Assembly (NCBI RefSeq): GCF_046736075.1
Contig: NZ_CP177163.1
Location: 248,001-312,000 of the forward strand
Reading direction: 5' to 3'
DNA: 64,000 bases
Source of the DNA: Stenotrophomonas sp046736075
GTDB taxonomy: Bacteria > Pseudomonadota > Gammaproteobacteria > Xanthomonadales > Xanthomonadaceae
The notes under the pieces are model-generated. The model searched no databases and was not told where the DNA came from. It worked only from the letters and a program-made list of their open reading frames with translations. The translations under genes were made by a program, and so were the position numbers. This document shows positions 32,543 through 41,517 of the stretch, in pieces; positions within the stretch are counted from its first letter, which is position 1; each line of letters starts with the position of its first letter.

Positions 32543-33197
32543 CGGTGCCGCACCGGCATCGCCCCCGGCTGCGCAGACCGCCACGCCGGCAGCGCCCGCC
32601 GCGACCACGCTGGTCCATCTCGCCGAGATCGACGCCGCCACGCTGCAGGCGCTGGGCGTGAGCGCCCCGCTGAAGACCGTGCACTTCCGCGACAGGGACG
32701 GCGAAGGCCTGCTGGTGCTGGACCGGGTCGACAGCCAGGCGCCCGATGCCGACAGCGGCGAGGCGATGGACGTGGCGCTGCTGACCGCCACGCTCTACCG
32801 GCGTGCCGACACCGCCACGCCGTTCGTTGAGCGCTGGCGCAGCGAACACCGCACCGAGTGCCAGGGTCTGGACCTGGAAGCCGCCTATTTCCTCGACAAC
32901 GCCGAGGCCACCGACCTCGACGGCGACGGTGTGGCCGAACTGACCCTGCCCAGCCACGCCTTCTGCGGCGGCGGTGTGGACCCGCAGCAGATCGTGATCG
33001 AGCTGCGGCGCGGCGATGATCGCTACCGGGTGGAGGGCGAGTCGCTGGTGGTCATCGATGGCGAAGCGCCGTTTGGCGGTGAACGTGCCGACAGCCCGTC
33101 CTACGCCGCCGCCCCGGCGGTGTTCCGCCAGCACCTGGATACGGTCTGGCAGGCGGTGCACACCCTGCCCGGCCGCGAATCGGACGGCGGGCCGTAG
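32466..33197 (+). CDS. Lipoprotein with FG-GAP-like DLDGDG segment
   Basis: This 243-residue lipoprotein has signal MRLRTPLLPALACVALLAAC, acylated Cys20. An Ala/Pro linker (about 25-50) is followed by a globular part with YFLDNAEATDLDGDGVAELT, a VCBS/FG-GAP-like calcium-binding pattern, and a Cys pair (TECQG, HAFCGGG). Proteins of this type occur near effectors and as envelope lipoproteins; a specific role is not evident. It ends the effector-side operon and faces the DUF1543 gene. Confidence 0.75.
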   Translation: MRLRTPLLPALACVALLAACNDRPVDGAAPASPPAAQTATPAAPAATTLVHLAEIDAATLQALGVSAPLKTVHFRDRDGEGLLVLDRVDSQAPDADSGEAMDVALLTATLYRRADTATPFVERWRSEHRTECQGLDLEAAYFLDNAEATDLDGDGVAELTLPSHAFCGGGVDPQQIVIELRRGDDRYRVEGESLVVIDGEAPFGGERADSPSYAAAPAVFRQHLDTVWQAVHTLPGRESDGGP

Positions 33198-33218
33198 CCC
33201 GTACCGCGCTCTGCGGCG

Positions 33219-33713
33219 TCAGCCGATCACGATGTAGTCGCTGACCAGCGCGGTGCCCTTGTGCGGACCCGGTGCCAGGTGGACGTAGCGCCCACCGATC
33301 TGGTCGATGGCGATGCAGTCGTCCACGTCCAGCACCGCGTCGGTGTGCGGCTTGAACCAGGCCGCATCGCGCAGCGCCTTGGCCTTCTGACGTGCCTGCG
33401 CGGCATCGGTGGCCACCAGCAGCCGGTAGTCGTGTGCCTCGCCCAGCGAGCGTGCGACGTAGCCGCCGAGATTGATGAAGAACAGCCGCGGCGCGTCCGC
33501 TGCCGGTGCCGCCTCGACAAAGGTCACCTTGTAGCCGTCGACGCCGTCCACCGCGAGCCAGCCATCGATGTGCAGACCTTTGGCTGCGCCGAACCAGTCC
33601 TGGCGCAGCTGCGGGTAGGCGTCTTCGATGCGCGCAACGTTGGCGAAGGCCACGTCGTGGACCTCGATGCGGGCGCGGTCATGGCGGCCGCCCAGCATGA
33701 ATACATGCAACAT
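33219..33713 (-). CDS. DUF1543-family protein
   Basis: This 164-residue protein starts MLHVFMLGGRHDRARIEVHD, matching DUF1543 as I recall it. A duplicated alpha/beta unit is apparent (GYKVTFVEAAPAADAPRLFFINLGGY; YRLLVATDAAQARQKA). A much longer upstream frame is rejected because it antisense-overlaps the I78 gene's promoter and start. Cytoplasmic, function unknown. It is transcribed away from the I78 inhibitor gene. Confidence 0.75.
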   Translation of the reverse strand: MLHVFMLGGRHDRARIEVHDVAFANVARIEDAYPQLRQDWFGAAKGLHIDGWLAVDGVDGYKVTFVEAAPAADAPRLFFINLGGYVARSLGEAHDYRLLVATDAAQARQKAKALRDAAWFKPHTDAVLDVDDCIAIDQIGGRYVHLAPGPHKGTALVSDYIVIG

Positions 33714-33874
33714 GTCCGATCTGCTCCTGCGTCCCACCCGCGCGGCGGGCGGCCATTGTACCCGCGCTGTGGGCCCGCCCCCGCGCGGCGCGTCATCGTG
33801 TCGCGCCTGCCCACGACACGAAACTCGCGACGGCAGTGGTATCGTCGGCGCCCGAACCTGCAGGAGCCACCCCC

Positions 33875-34183
33875 ATGCCATCCCTCGCCCGTCGCGCCGC
33901 CCTTCCGCTGCTTGCGCTGTGCAGCGCCGCGGCACTGAGCGCCTGCGTCAGCTCCCCCGGCCCGGCCATCACCGGTCCCGGCCTCTGCGATGCCAGTGGC
34001 CTGGGCTGGTCGGTCGGTCACGTCGCCGATGAAGCCACCATGCGCCGCCTGCTGCTTGAGAGCGGCGCCGGCCTGATCAATCCGATCGGCCCGGCCACCA
34101 TCACCTCCAAGGACCTGCGCAAGGACCGCCTGCGGGTGTTCATCGACAAGGACAACATCATCACTGCAGCACGCTGCGAGTGA
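33875..34183 (+). CDS. I78-family peptidase inhibitor lipoprotein
   Basis: This 102-residue protein has lipobox ALSAC (Cys24). The mature domain follows the I78 inhibitor pattern: LGWSVGHVADEATMRRLLLESGAG, then KDRLRVFIDKDNIITAARCE, with two Cys (LCDASG, ARCE). Such inhibitors block serine proteases, here at the periplasmic face. AGGAG precedes the ATG at 33875 and this start keeps the whole signal peptide. Confidence 0.85.
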   Translation: MPSLARRAALPLLALCSAAALSACVSSPGPAITGPGLCDASGLGWSVGHVADEATMRRLLLESGAGLINPIGPATITSKDLRKDRLRVFIDKDNIITAARCE

Positions 34184-34184
34184 T

Positions 34185-34201
34185 GCGCCCGCTGCGGGCG
34201 C
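34185..34201. terminator. Bidirectional hairpin between I78 gene and dld
   Basis: The perfect 7-bp GC stem GCGCCCG/CGGGCGC with a 3-nt loop fills the 18-nt gap between two convergent genes. It lacks a T-run but is well placed to end both transcripts. Confidence 0.55.
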
Positions 34202-35920
34202 TCAGTGGCGCCCGCAGTCGTGCGCGCCCCAGTGCGCCCCGCGCGGGGTCTGGCCAATGCCGGGGTTGAAGGCGTTGCTGGGGTCCAGCGTGCGGTAGAA
34301 CGCCGCCAGTGGTGGTTTGGCCGGATAGAGGTGGCCCACATTGTGCTCGGCCGGATACTCGGCCCCGCGCTGGTCCAGCAGCGCCCACATCGCATGTTCG
34401 ATCGCCAGCGGATTTTCGCCCTTGCGCACGATGTAGTCCTGGTGGAATACATGGCACAGGAAGTGCCCGTAGTAGAGCTTGCCGGCCAGGCGTGCATCGA
34501 GGTCCGGCGGCAGCTGCTCCACCCAGTGGCGATCGTCGCGACGCAGCGCAACGTCCAGGGCCACGATGTCCTCGACGTCACGCCGGTGGACCTCGCGGTA
34601 CCGCACGGCGGCGCCCGCCACGGCGAAGCGATGCAGGAAGGCCTTGCGCCCCTCCTCGGCCGTGCACTGGAAGAAATCGCCCTCCCCGTTCGCGAAGTGG
34701 TCGCGCAGGAAGGTGCCGGTCGCCGCGGCATCCGCCGCCGACACCTTGAGCAGCAGATGGTGCTCGTAGCGCGCACGGAACTGCCCCATGCGCGCCGGCA
34801 GGTGGCCAGGCAGGCAGCGCATAACCAGCTGGATCGCGCGGTCGGTGACGCCGCGCAGGCCCAAGCTTTCGAACCAGCCATCGATGCGGCTCTTCAACGC
34901 GAACGCGGCGGGCACCCGCCCCGTGCCGAAGCGGTCGATCAGCAGGAAGGTGTCCTTGCCGTAGCGCTCGCCGATGTCGTACGCCTCGCGATGCAGGTAC
35001 TCGCCGGAGATGGGCAGGCGCTCGAACGCGGTCAACAGGTGGCGGCGGATCGTGGTGAGATCCTCCATCGCATTGCTGCCGATGTAGAACACCTCGCCCG
35101 CCTCGCGCGCGAAGGTGTCCAGGCGCACCGCGAAGACCGCCAGCTTGCCGGCCGAGCCGGACGCTTCGTAGTGACGCGAGGGATCGGCGTTGTAGCGCGC
35201 GGGGGTGGCCGCATCGACCTGACGGACCTGCTCGGCGTAGCGCGGGTCCGATGCGGCGCGGTCGCCACCGTTGTCGACGTCACCCGGTGTGTAGTCACCG
35301 CGCTGCAGGCGCTGCAGGATCTGTTCGGGGCTGTCCCCCAGCGCGATGCCAAGATGGTTGACCAGGTGCAGTTGCCCGTCCGCATCGACCTGGGCGAACA
35401 GCGCCATCTCGGTGTAGGCCGGTCCGCGGCGGACCAGCGAGCCGCCGGAGTTGTTGCAGACGCCGCCCAGTACCGACGCCCCGATGCACGATGACCCGAT
35501 CACCGAGTGCGGTTCGCGGTCCAGCGGCGCCAGCGCCTGTTCCAGCCGATCCAGCGTGGCACCGGGCAGGCAGACCACCTGGCGCCCGTCGTTGAGCAGC
35601 TGGATGCCGGTGAGCCGCAGCGTGTTGACGATCACCACCGGGCGGTCGTAGTCCGCGCCATCGGGCGTGGAGCCGCCGGTAAGGCCGGTGTTGGCCGCCT
35701 GCATGATGACGATGGCGTGGGCCGCCACGATTGCCTGCAGGGCGCGCCATTGTTCGAGCAGCGTGCCGGGGCGCACCACCGCCAGCACCGGCCCGTCGCC
35801 GAAGCGGTAGCCCTTGCGGAAGCGCCGGGTCGGCTTGTCGCCGGACAGCACGTGCGCATCGCCGACGATGCCGCGCAGCTGCGCCAGCAGCGCCGCCGTG
35901 TTCCCGGGCGCGCCGCTCAC
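34202..35920 (-). CDS. dld: Quinone-dependent D-lactate dehydrogenase Dld
   Basis: This 572-residue FAD protein oxidises D-lactate to pyruvate at the inner membrane and feeds the quinone pool. The FAD-binding N-terminal part is seen (AVVRPGTLLEQWRALQAIV, IIMQAANTGLTGGSTPDG-type, SSCIGASVLGGVCNNSGGSLVRRG). Dld-specific C-terminal features include FHQDYIVRKGENP, EYPAEHNVGHLYPA and SNAFNPGIGQTPR. The start is GTG at 35920, overlapping the lldD stop (GTGA). It is the last gene of the lactate block. Confidence 0.95.
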   Translation of the reverse strand: MSGAPGNTAALLAQLRGIVGDAHVLSGDKPTRRFRKGYRFGDGPVLAVVRPGTLLEQWRALQAIVAAHAIVIMQAANTGLTGGSTPDGADYDRPVVIVNTLRLTGIQLLNDGRQVVCLPGATLDRLEQALAPLDREPHSVIGSSCIGASVLGGVCNNSGGSLVRRGPAYTEMALFAQVDADGQLHLVNHLGIALGDSPEQILQRLQRGDYTPGDVDNGGDRAASDPRYAEQVRQVDAATPARYNADPSRHYEASGSAGKLAVFAVRLDTFAREAGEVFYIGSNAMEDLTTIRRHLLTAFERLPISGEYLHREAYDIGERYGKDTFLLIDRFGTGRVPAAFALKSRIDGWFESLGLRGVTDRAIQLVMRCLPGHLPARMGQFRARYEHHLLLKVSAADAAATGTFLRDHFANGEGDFFQCTAEEGRKAFLHRFAVAGAAVRYREVHRRDVEDIVALDVALRRDDRHWVEQLPPDLDARLAGKLYYGHFLCHVFHQDYIVRKGENPLAIEHAMWALLDQRGAEYPAEHNVGHLYPAKPPLAAFYRTLDPSNAFNPGIGQTPRGAHWGAHDCGRH

Positions 35921-37077
35921 GGGGCGACCGCGAGGTGACGGGTGGCGTCCACCAGCGAATCGCGACTGATGTCGGCGATGGTTCTGGCGCCGGTCAGCGT
36001 CATCGCCACGCGCATTTCCTTGGCGACCAGGTCCAGCAGGTTGGCCACGCCGGCCTCGCCGTGCGCCGCCAACGCGTACACGAACGCGCGGCCGAGCAGC
36101 ACGCTGTCCGCGCCCAACGCGAGCATGCGGACCACATCCAGGCCGTTGCGGATGCCCGAATCGGCCAGGATCTTCAGCTCGCCCTTGACCGCGTCGGCGA
36201 TGGCCGGCAACGCCCGTGCGGTGGACAGCACACCATCCAGCTGGCGTCCGCCGTGGTTGGAGACCACGATGCCGTCGGCACCGAAGCGCACCGCGTCACG
36301 GGCGTCCTCTGCATCGAGGATGCCCTTGATCACCATCGGGCCGGTCCAGAACTCACGGATCCATTCCAGGTCCTTCCAGGAAATGGAGGGATCGAAATTG
36401 TTGGCCAGCCAGCCGATGTAGTCGGCCAGGCCGGTGGGATGGCCGCGGTAGGTGGAAATGTTGCCCAGATCATGGGGGCGGCCAAGCAGGCCCACATCCC
36501 ATGCCCATCGCGGATGGGTGGCGGCCTGCAGCATGCGCCGTGCCGGCGCATTGGGGCCACTCATGCCCGAGTGAGCATCGCGGTAACGCGCGCCGGGCGT
36601 CGGCATGTCCACCGTGAATACCAGCGTGGTCACGCCTGCGGCCTTGGCCCGCTCCAGCGCGTTGCGCATGAAGCCGCGGTCCTTGAGCACGTAGAGCTGG
36701 AACCACATGGGCCGGTCGATGGCCGGCGCCACCTCTTCGATCGGGCACACCGACACCGTGGACAGGGTGAACGGAATGCCGCGGCTGGCCGCCGCCTTCG
36801 CCGCCTGCACCTCGCCGCGGCGTGCGTACATGCCGGTCAGGCCGACCGGGGCCAGCGCCACCGGCATCGCCAGCCGCTCGCCGAACAACTCGGTCTCCAG
36901 GCTCAGCTCGGCCATGTTGCGCAGCACGCGCTGGCGCAGGGCCACGTCGGCCAGGTCGGCGACATTGCGTTTGAGGGTGTGCTCGGCATACGCGCCGCCA
37001 TCGATGTAGTGGAACAGGAACGGCGGCAGCCGCCGCTGGGCGGCCGCGCGGTAATCGGTGGAGGCGGAGATGATCAT
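35917..37077 (-). CDS. lldD: L-lactate dehydrogenase LldD
   Basis: This 386-residue FMN enzyme of the glycolate-oxidase family has catalytic His275 in SNHGGRQLD, the same numbering as in the E. coli enzyme. It has the N-terminal YIDGGAYAEHT motif and ILADSGIRNGLDVVRMLALGA for FMN phosphate binding. It oxidises L-lactate to pyruvate at the cytoplasmic membrane. It sits 3 nt downstream of lldR and overlaps dld, consistent with one lldP-lldR-lldD-dld transcript. Confidence 0.97.
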   Translation of the reverse strand: MIISASTDYRAAAQRRLPPFLFHYIDGGAYAEHTLKRNVADLADVALRQRVLRNMAELSLETELFGERLAMPVALAPVGLTGMYARRGEVQAAKAAASRGIPFTLSTVSVCPIEEVAPAIDRPMWFQLYVLKDRGFMRNALERAKAAGVTTLVFTVDMPTPGARYRDAHSGMSGPNAPARRMLQAATHPRWAWDVGLLGRPHDLGNISTYRGHPTGLADYIGWLANNFDPSISWKDLEWIREFWTGPMVIKGILDAEDARDAVRFGADGIVVSNHGGRQLDGVLSTARALPAIADAVKGELKILADSGIRNGLDVVRMLALGADSVLLGRAFVYALAAHGEAGVANLLDLVAKEMRVAMTLTGARTIADISRDSLVDATRHLAVAP

Positions 37078-37080
37078 GGG

Positions 37081-37845
37081 TCAACCGTGGGAAGAAGGAA
37101 GCCGCGATGCGCGTGCGCGCCGGGCTTCGTTGTCGTCGAGCGTGCGCAGCGAGGTGTGCACGAATTCCAGGTGTGCGTGCGCGGCGGCGCGCGCGCGTTC
37201 GGGATCGCCGGAGAGCACGCCATCCATCATTTCGCGGTGCTGGACCGACAACGGCTCGAACGTGCGTGGCGAGGTGTAGAGCTTTTCGCGACTCTGCGAG
37301 ATGTTGGTCTGCAGCAGTTCGAACAGGCCGCGCATGACCTGCAGCAGCACCAGGTTGTGCGAGGCCTCGGCGATGGCCAGGTGGAAGGCGGCATCGGCAC
37401 GCGCCTCGCCGGCGGGATCATCCTTGCCGTGCGCGTCCATCATGGTGTCGAACGCCTGGCGGATCTTCGCGCGGTCCGCATCGGTGGCGCGCAGGGCCGC
37501 ATGCCATGCCGTGGCACCTTCCAGTGCGTGGCGGATCTCCAGCACGTCGAAGCGGTACTCCGGGTCGCCCTGGAACAGCGGCAGGTAGGGCATCAGCGGT
37601 TCGTCGATGGCCTGCCGCGCCCGCGCGGCCGGTTCGGCCACGAAGGTGCCGCCGCCCACGCGCGCGGTCAGCAGCCCCTGGCTGGACAACTGTGCGATGG
37701 CTTCGCGCAGTGCGGTACGCGACACCCCCAACTGCACCGACAGCGGCCGCTCGGCGGGCAACCGGTCACCGGGCTGCAGGTTCTGGGCATGGATCAGCGC
37801 GCGCAGCTGCGCGGCCACCTTGTCGGACAGGCGTTCGTTCTTCAT
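37081..37845 (-). CDS. lldR: Lactate-responsive GntR/FadR-type regulator LldR
   Basis: This 254-residue protein starts MKNERLSDKV. The winged-helix N-terminus (LQPGDRLPAERPLSVQLGVS, RTALREAIAQLSSQGLL) is followed by an FCD ligand domain (RFDVLEIRHALEG; DAAFHLAIAEASHNLVLLQV). LldR homologues repress lactate genes until lactate binds. The start at 37845 fits family spacing to the helix-turn-helix; a codon at 37908 would add 21 residues. Two TGGT-N3-ACCA sites upstream of lldP are its likely operators. Confidence 0.92.
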   Translation of the reverse strand: MKNERLSDKVAAQLRALIHAQNLQPGDRLPAERPLSVQLGVSRTALREAIAQLSSQGLLTARVGGGTFVAEPAARARQAIDEPLMPYLPLFQGDPEYRFDVLEIRHALEGATAWHAALRATDADRAKIRQAFDTMMDAHGKDDPAGEARADAAFHLAIAEASHNLVLLQVMRGLFELLQTNISQSREKLYTSPRTFEPLSVQHREMMDGVLSGDPERARAAAHAHLEFVHTSLRTLDDNEARRARASRLPSSHG

Positions 37846-37912
37846 GGCGCCATTGTCGCCCGCGTGGCGGGCAATGGGGTCGATGCCGGTGGCCGGTGCC
37901 GCGCGCATGGGA

Positions 37913-39571
37913 TCAGGGAATCATCCAGGTCAGCCAGTAGGCCTGCAGCGTGGTGATGATGCCCACCATCACCGTGAAGATCAGACTGTGCTTGACGGTG
38001 AAGCGGAACAGGTCCGACTCCTTGCCGGCCAGGCCGACCGCCGCGCAGGCGATGGCGATCGATTGCGGGGAGATCATCTTGCCGGTCACCCCGCCGGTGG
38101 TGTTGGCCGCCACCAGCAGCACCTCGGGCACCCCGATCTGCTGCGCCGTGGTTGCCTGCAGGGCCGAGAACAGCGCGTTGGACGAGGTGTCCGAACCGGT
38201 CAGGAACACGCCCAGCCAGCCCAGGAACGGCGAGAAGAAGGTGAACGCCTTGCCGGTGTGCGCCAGCGCCAGGGCCAGCGTTGCCGACAGCCCCGAGTAG
38301 TTGGCGATGAAGGCGAAGGCCAGCACCATGCCGATGGAGTAGATCGGCACCTTCAGGTCATTGGCGGTCTCGACGAAGGTGCGCAGGGCCGCGGCCGGAC
38401 GCATCTTCAGCAGCACGATGGCCAGCACCGCGCCGAGCATGATCGCCGTGCCCGTGGCCGACACCGCATCGAACGTGTAGACCGCATCGTAGGCGGTGGG
38501 GGCCGGCACGATCGGCGGCATCTTCTGTACCAGTTGATCCAGCGATGGCACCGGCAGCTTGATCACCCAGTGTTTCAGCGCCCCACCGGCGGCGAACAGC
38601 GCCTTGAACGGCTTGATGCTCCACACCGTCACCATCGCGGTCAGGATCAGGAACGGCGACCATGCCTTCAGGATCTGCCCACGGCTGTACTGCGGCGCTT
38701 CCAGTGCCTGGGCGGCGGCCTGCGCGCTGGTCTCGGTGTCGAAGCGGAAAATGCGTACCGGCGTCCAGCGGCGCAGGAACAGGGTCAGGCACACCAGCGA
38801 GGCCAGCGACGCGGTGATGTCCGGCAGTTCCGGGCCGATGAAGTTGGAGGTCAGGTACTGGGCGATGGCGAAGGAGCCACCGGCCACCAGCACCGCCGGC
38901 CAGGTTTCCTTCACCCCGCGCCAGCCGTCCATGATCGCCATGATCCAGAACAGCACGATGATGGTCAGGAACGGCAGCTGGCGCCCGGCCATCTGGCCGA
39001 TCTCGAACGCATCCAGGCCGGTCACCTGCCCCGCCACGATGATCGGAATGCCCATCGCGCCGAACGCCACCGGCGCGGTGTTGACGATCAGGCACAGCCC
39101 GGCCGCATACAGCGGCTTGAAGCCGAGCCCGACCAGCAGTGCGGCGGTGATCGCCACCGGCGCGCCGAAGCCGGCCGCGCCTTCCAGGAAGGCACCGAAG
39201 GCGAAGCCGACCATCAGCATCTGCAGCCGCTGGTCTTCGGTGACCGACAGGATCGAGGCGCGGATGATGTCGAACTGCCCGGTCTTGACCGAGACCTTGT
39301 ACAGGAACACCGCGCCCAGGATGATCCAGGCGATGGGCCACAGCCCGTAGATGAACCCGTAGGCGCCGGCGGCGACGGCCTGCTGCAGCGGCATCCGGTA
39401 GAACAGCAGTGCCACCGCCAGCGCGATCGCCACGGTCAGGGTGCCGGCCAACCAGCCTTTCATGCGCAGCACGGCCAGGGCAACGAAGAAGAAGGCGATC
39501 GGCAGCAGCGCGATCAGACTGGACAGCCAGAGGTTGCCAGCGGGGTCATACAGTTGTTGCCAGGCCTGCAT
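37913..39571 (-). CDS. lldP: Lactate permease LldP
   Basis: This 552-residue LctP-family membrane transporter has about 12-13 hydrophobic segments. Diagnostic segments are FAFGAFLEGAAGFGAPVAIT, FFSPFLGWLGVFLTGSDTSS and TGGVTGKMISPQSIAIAC. It imports L- and D-lactate (probably with protons) for LldD and Dld. First gene of the leftward lactate block, preceded by a 196-nt control region with two LldR-like operators. Confidence 0.96.
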   Translation of the reverse strand: MQAWQQLYDPAGNLWLSSLIALLPIAFFFVALAVLRMKGWLAGTLTVAIALAVALLFYRMPLQQAVAAGAYGFIYGLWPIAWIILGAVFLYKVSVKTGQFDIIRASILSVTEDQRLQMLMVGFAFGAFLEGAAGFGAPVAITAALLVGLGFKPLYAAGLCLIVNTAPVAFGAMGIPIIVAGQVTGLDAFEIGQMAGRQLPFLTIIVLFWIMAIMDGWRGVKETWPAVLVAGGSFAIAQYLTSNFIGPELPDITASLASLVCLTLFLRRWTPVRIFRFDTETSAQAAAQALEAPQYSRGQILKAWSPFLILTAMVTVWSIKPFKALFAAGGALKHWVIKLPVPSLDQLVQKMPPIVPAPTAYDAVYTFDAVSATGTAIMLGAVLAIVLLKMRPAAALRTFVETANDLKVPIYSIGMVLAFAFIANYSGLSATLALALAHTGKAFTFFSPFLGWLGVFLTGSDTSSNALFSALQATTAQQIGVPEVLLVAANTTGGVTGKMISPQSIAIACAAVGLAGKESDLFRFTVKHSLIFTVMVGIITTLQAYWLTWMIP

Positions 39572-39656
39572 CGACGGATCTCATCAAGAACGGACAGGGG
39601 TCCGCGCGATCACCACCGCGCGAGCCGGGGAATCCGCGAGCCGCCTCTGCACATAG

Positions 39657-39667
39657 TGGTATTACCA
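39657..39667. promoter_or_regulatory. LldR-like operator O1
   Basis: TGGTATTACCA fits the FadR/LldR-type half-site pattern TGGT-N3-ACCA, 86 bp upstream of the lldP start. Motif seen directly; assignment to LldR inferred from the adjacent lldR gene. Confidence 0.75.
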
Positions 39668-39727
39668 TTATGTAGAGACATGCCCGGGAGTGTCCGCATT
39701 GAAGCGTCAAATGCGCGACGAGCCTAT

Positions 39728-39742
39728 TAGACCATAGGTCTA
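39728..39742. promoter_or_regulatory. 15-bp palindrome between the LldR-like operators
   Basis: TAGACC-ATA-GGTCTA is a perfect 6-3-6 palindrome midway between the two TGGT-N3-ACCA sites. Its half-sites are inverted relative to theirs (ACC-N3-GGT), so it may bind a different regulator. Confidence 0.45.
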
Positions 39743-39753
39743 CGTCACCGTAT

Positions 39754-39764
39754 TGGTCATACCA
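39754..39764. promoter_or_regulatory. LldR-like operator O2
   Basis: TGGTCATACCA is a second TGGT-N3-ACCA site, 97 bp from the first. Two sites at this distance suit repression by looping or cooperative binding by LldR dimers. Confidence 0.75.
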
Positions 39765-39767
39765 TTG

Positions 39768-40202
39768 TCAGCGACCGCACTCGCTGGCCGGGCCTTTCAG
39801 CTCGACCCCATTGCCGTCGGGGTCATGCACGTAGAGCGACGGCCCGTCACCTTCGGCACCGAAGTTGCTTTCCGCCGGACCATCCACCGTCACGTCATGC
39901 ATCTGCAGGTGCGCGCGCAGGTTGGCCTCGTTGAACGGGTCCACGCGCAGGCACAGGTGGTCGACATTGCGCCCCTGCGCGCCTGCGGCGGGTCCACCGG
40001 GCTTGCCGAGCACGCCATCGATGCTGACCAGGTCGATCATCGATGCCCCGGCACGCAGATGCACCATGCCCAGCGAGGGGCGCTCGCGCGCCACCGTGCA
40101 GCCCAGCACGTCGCGATAGAAAAGCACCGCGCGTGGCAGGTCGGAAACGCGCAGCACCACGTGGTCGATGCGTTGGATCTCGAACGGACGTTCGCTGCTC
40201 AT
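39768..40202 (-). CDS. VOC-family (glyoxalase/bleomycin-resistance-like) protein
   Basis: This 144-residue protein has paired VOC beta-alpha-beta motifs: RIDHVVLRVSDLPRAVLFYR, then VDHLCLRVDPFNEANLRAHL, and closing SLYVHDPDGNGVELKG. Likely metal ligands are His near residue 12 and Glu in GVELKG. The substrate is unknown. The ATG overlaps the stop of the MgtC-like gene (ATGA), so the two are co-translated. Confidence 0.88.
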   Translation of the reverse strand: MSSERPFEIQRIDHVVLRVSDLPRAVLFYRDVLGCTVARERPSLGMVHLRAGASMIDLVSIDGVLGKPGGPAAGAQGRNVDHLCLRVDPFNEANLRAHLQMHDVTVDGPAESNFGAEGDGPSLYVHDPDGNGVELKGPASECGR

Positions 40203-40660
40203 GACGGCTCCAGTTTTTTGGCGATCCGGCGAAACACCGCAAGCACGATCAGGCATAGCAGGGTCACGCCAACGGCGATCACGTATTCGCCAATGCCCAC
40301 CGCGATGCCAATCGCGGCGGCCATGATCAGCGAACTGGCGGTGGTCAGCCCGCTGACCTGGTCCTCGTGCGAACCGCGCAGGATGGTGCCGGCCGCGACG
40401 AAGCCGACGCAGGCCACCACCGCTTCGATCAGACGCACCGGATCAACCTGCAGCAGGTCGCGGTAGCGCTCCTGCTGGAAATGCTCGGCGATGCTGTCGC
40501 CGAGGCCGACGATCAACGCCGCCGCACCGGCGATCAGCATGTGCGTGCGCAGCCCGGCCGCATGCCGGCCCATCTCGCGCTCGATGCCGATCAGCCCGCC
40601 GAAGACCATCGCCGCGGCGATGCGCAGCAGGATGGAGAGGTCTTGTTCCAGTCCGATCAT
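40199..40660 (-). CDS. MgtC/SapB-family inner-membrane protein
   Basis: This 153-residue protein has four hydrophobic segments. The MgtC-like N-terminus reads RIAAAMVFGGLIGIEREMGR, then HAAGLRTHMLIAGAAALIV, and VGFVAAGTILRG also fits the family. It lacks the long C-terminal cytoplasmic domain of virulence MgtC, so it is the short SapB-like form. The ATG at 40660 is preferred to a TTG at 40675. Role in Mg or acid stress is family knowledge, not shown here. Confidence 0.88.
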   Translation of the reverse strand: MIGLEQDLSILLRIAAAMVFGGLIGIEREMGRHAAGLRTHMLIAGAAALIVGLGDSIAEHFQQERYRDLLQVDPVRLIEAVVACVGFVAAGTILRGSHEDQVSGLTTASSLIMAAAIGIAVGIGEYVIAVGVTLLCLIVLAVFRRIAKKLEPS

Positions 40661-40758
40661 TGAGGTTGCCTGCAACGGAATACCGCGAGCGTTGCAGACA
40701 GTGACGTCTGGGGACTGTGAAACCGGCGGAACGCCCGGCGGGTGTGCCGCCGATGCGG

Positions 40759-41517
40759 TTACTGGGCCAGGTAACCGCCATCAATGGCGTAGTAGGTACC
40801 GGTGGCAAACGAAGCGTCGTCGCTGGCCAGCCAGGCCACCAGCGCCGCCACTTCGTCCGCCGTGCCCAGCCGGCCCAGCGCGTGCTTGGCCTCCAGCGCC
40901 TTGCGCGCCGCCGGGTCCATCGCGTCCAGCAGCGGGGTGGCGATGAAACCGGGACCGACCGCATTGACCCGGATGCGGTCACCCGCATGTTCCCAGGCTG
41001 CGGTCTGGGTCAGGCCGACCACGCCATGCTTGGCCGCGACGTAAGCCGCCGCGTTGTTGAAACCGACCTGCCCCAGGATCGAGGCCATGTTGATGATGCT
41101 GCCGCCCTTCCCCGCCGCGCGCATCGCCTGGATCTGCGCCCGCTGGCACAGGAACACGCTGGTGAGATTGACGTCGATGACGCGCTTCCAGCCGTCCACG
41201 GGATAGTCGCCACTGCTTGCCGAGGGACCACCGATGCCGGCGTTGTTGACCGCGATGTCCAGCTCACCCAGCGACGCCACGGTGCGTTGCACCGCCGCCT
41301 CCACAGCCGCTTCATCGGTCACGTCCAGTGCGATCCCGATCGTGTTGACGCCCTTGCTGCGCAGCGCTTCGGCGGTCTTTTCCACCGCATCGGCCTTCAG
41401 GTCCCAGATCGCCACCGCCGCACCGGAAGCAGCCAGCAGTTCGGCCGCGGCCAGGCCGATGCCGGAGACGCCACCGGTCACGATGGCCACCTTGCCCTTG
41501 AGCTGATAATTGATCAT
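40759..41517 (-). CDS. SDR-family oxidoreductase
   Basis: This 252-residue classical short-chain dehydrogenase has NAD(P) motif TGGVSGIG (14-21), NNAG (91-94) and catalytic Ser146, Tyr159 and Lys163. The C-terminal motif GTYYAIDGGYLAQ also fits. Asp39 after the second strand (VAIWDL) suggests NAD preference. It resembles 3-oxoacyl-ACP or 3-hydroxybutyrate-type reductases, but the substrate cannot be set. Divergent from the ene-reductase gene. Confidence 0.9.
   Translation of the reverse strand: MINYQLKGKVAIVTGGVSGIGLAAAELLAASGAAVAIWDLKADAVEKTAEALRSKGVNTIGIALDVTDEAAVEAAVQRTVASLGELDIAVNNAGIGGPSASSGDYPVDGWKRVIDVNLTSVFLCQRAQIQAMRAAGKGGSIINMASILGQVGFNNAAAYVAAKHGVVGLTQTAAWEHAGDRIRVNAVGPGFIATPLLDAMDPAARKALEAKHALGRLGTADEVAALVAWLASDDASFATGTYYAIDGGYLAQ

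Noticed and set aside
33714..33935. N-terminal extension of the DUF1543 protein to 238 residues
   Set aside because: The added part is Arg/Gly/Pro-rich, antisense to the I78 gene region, and absent from the family pattern as I know it.
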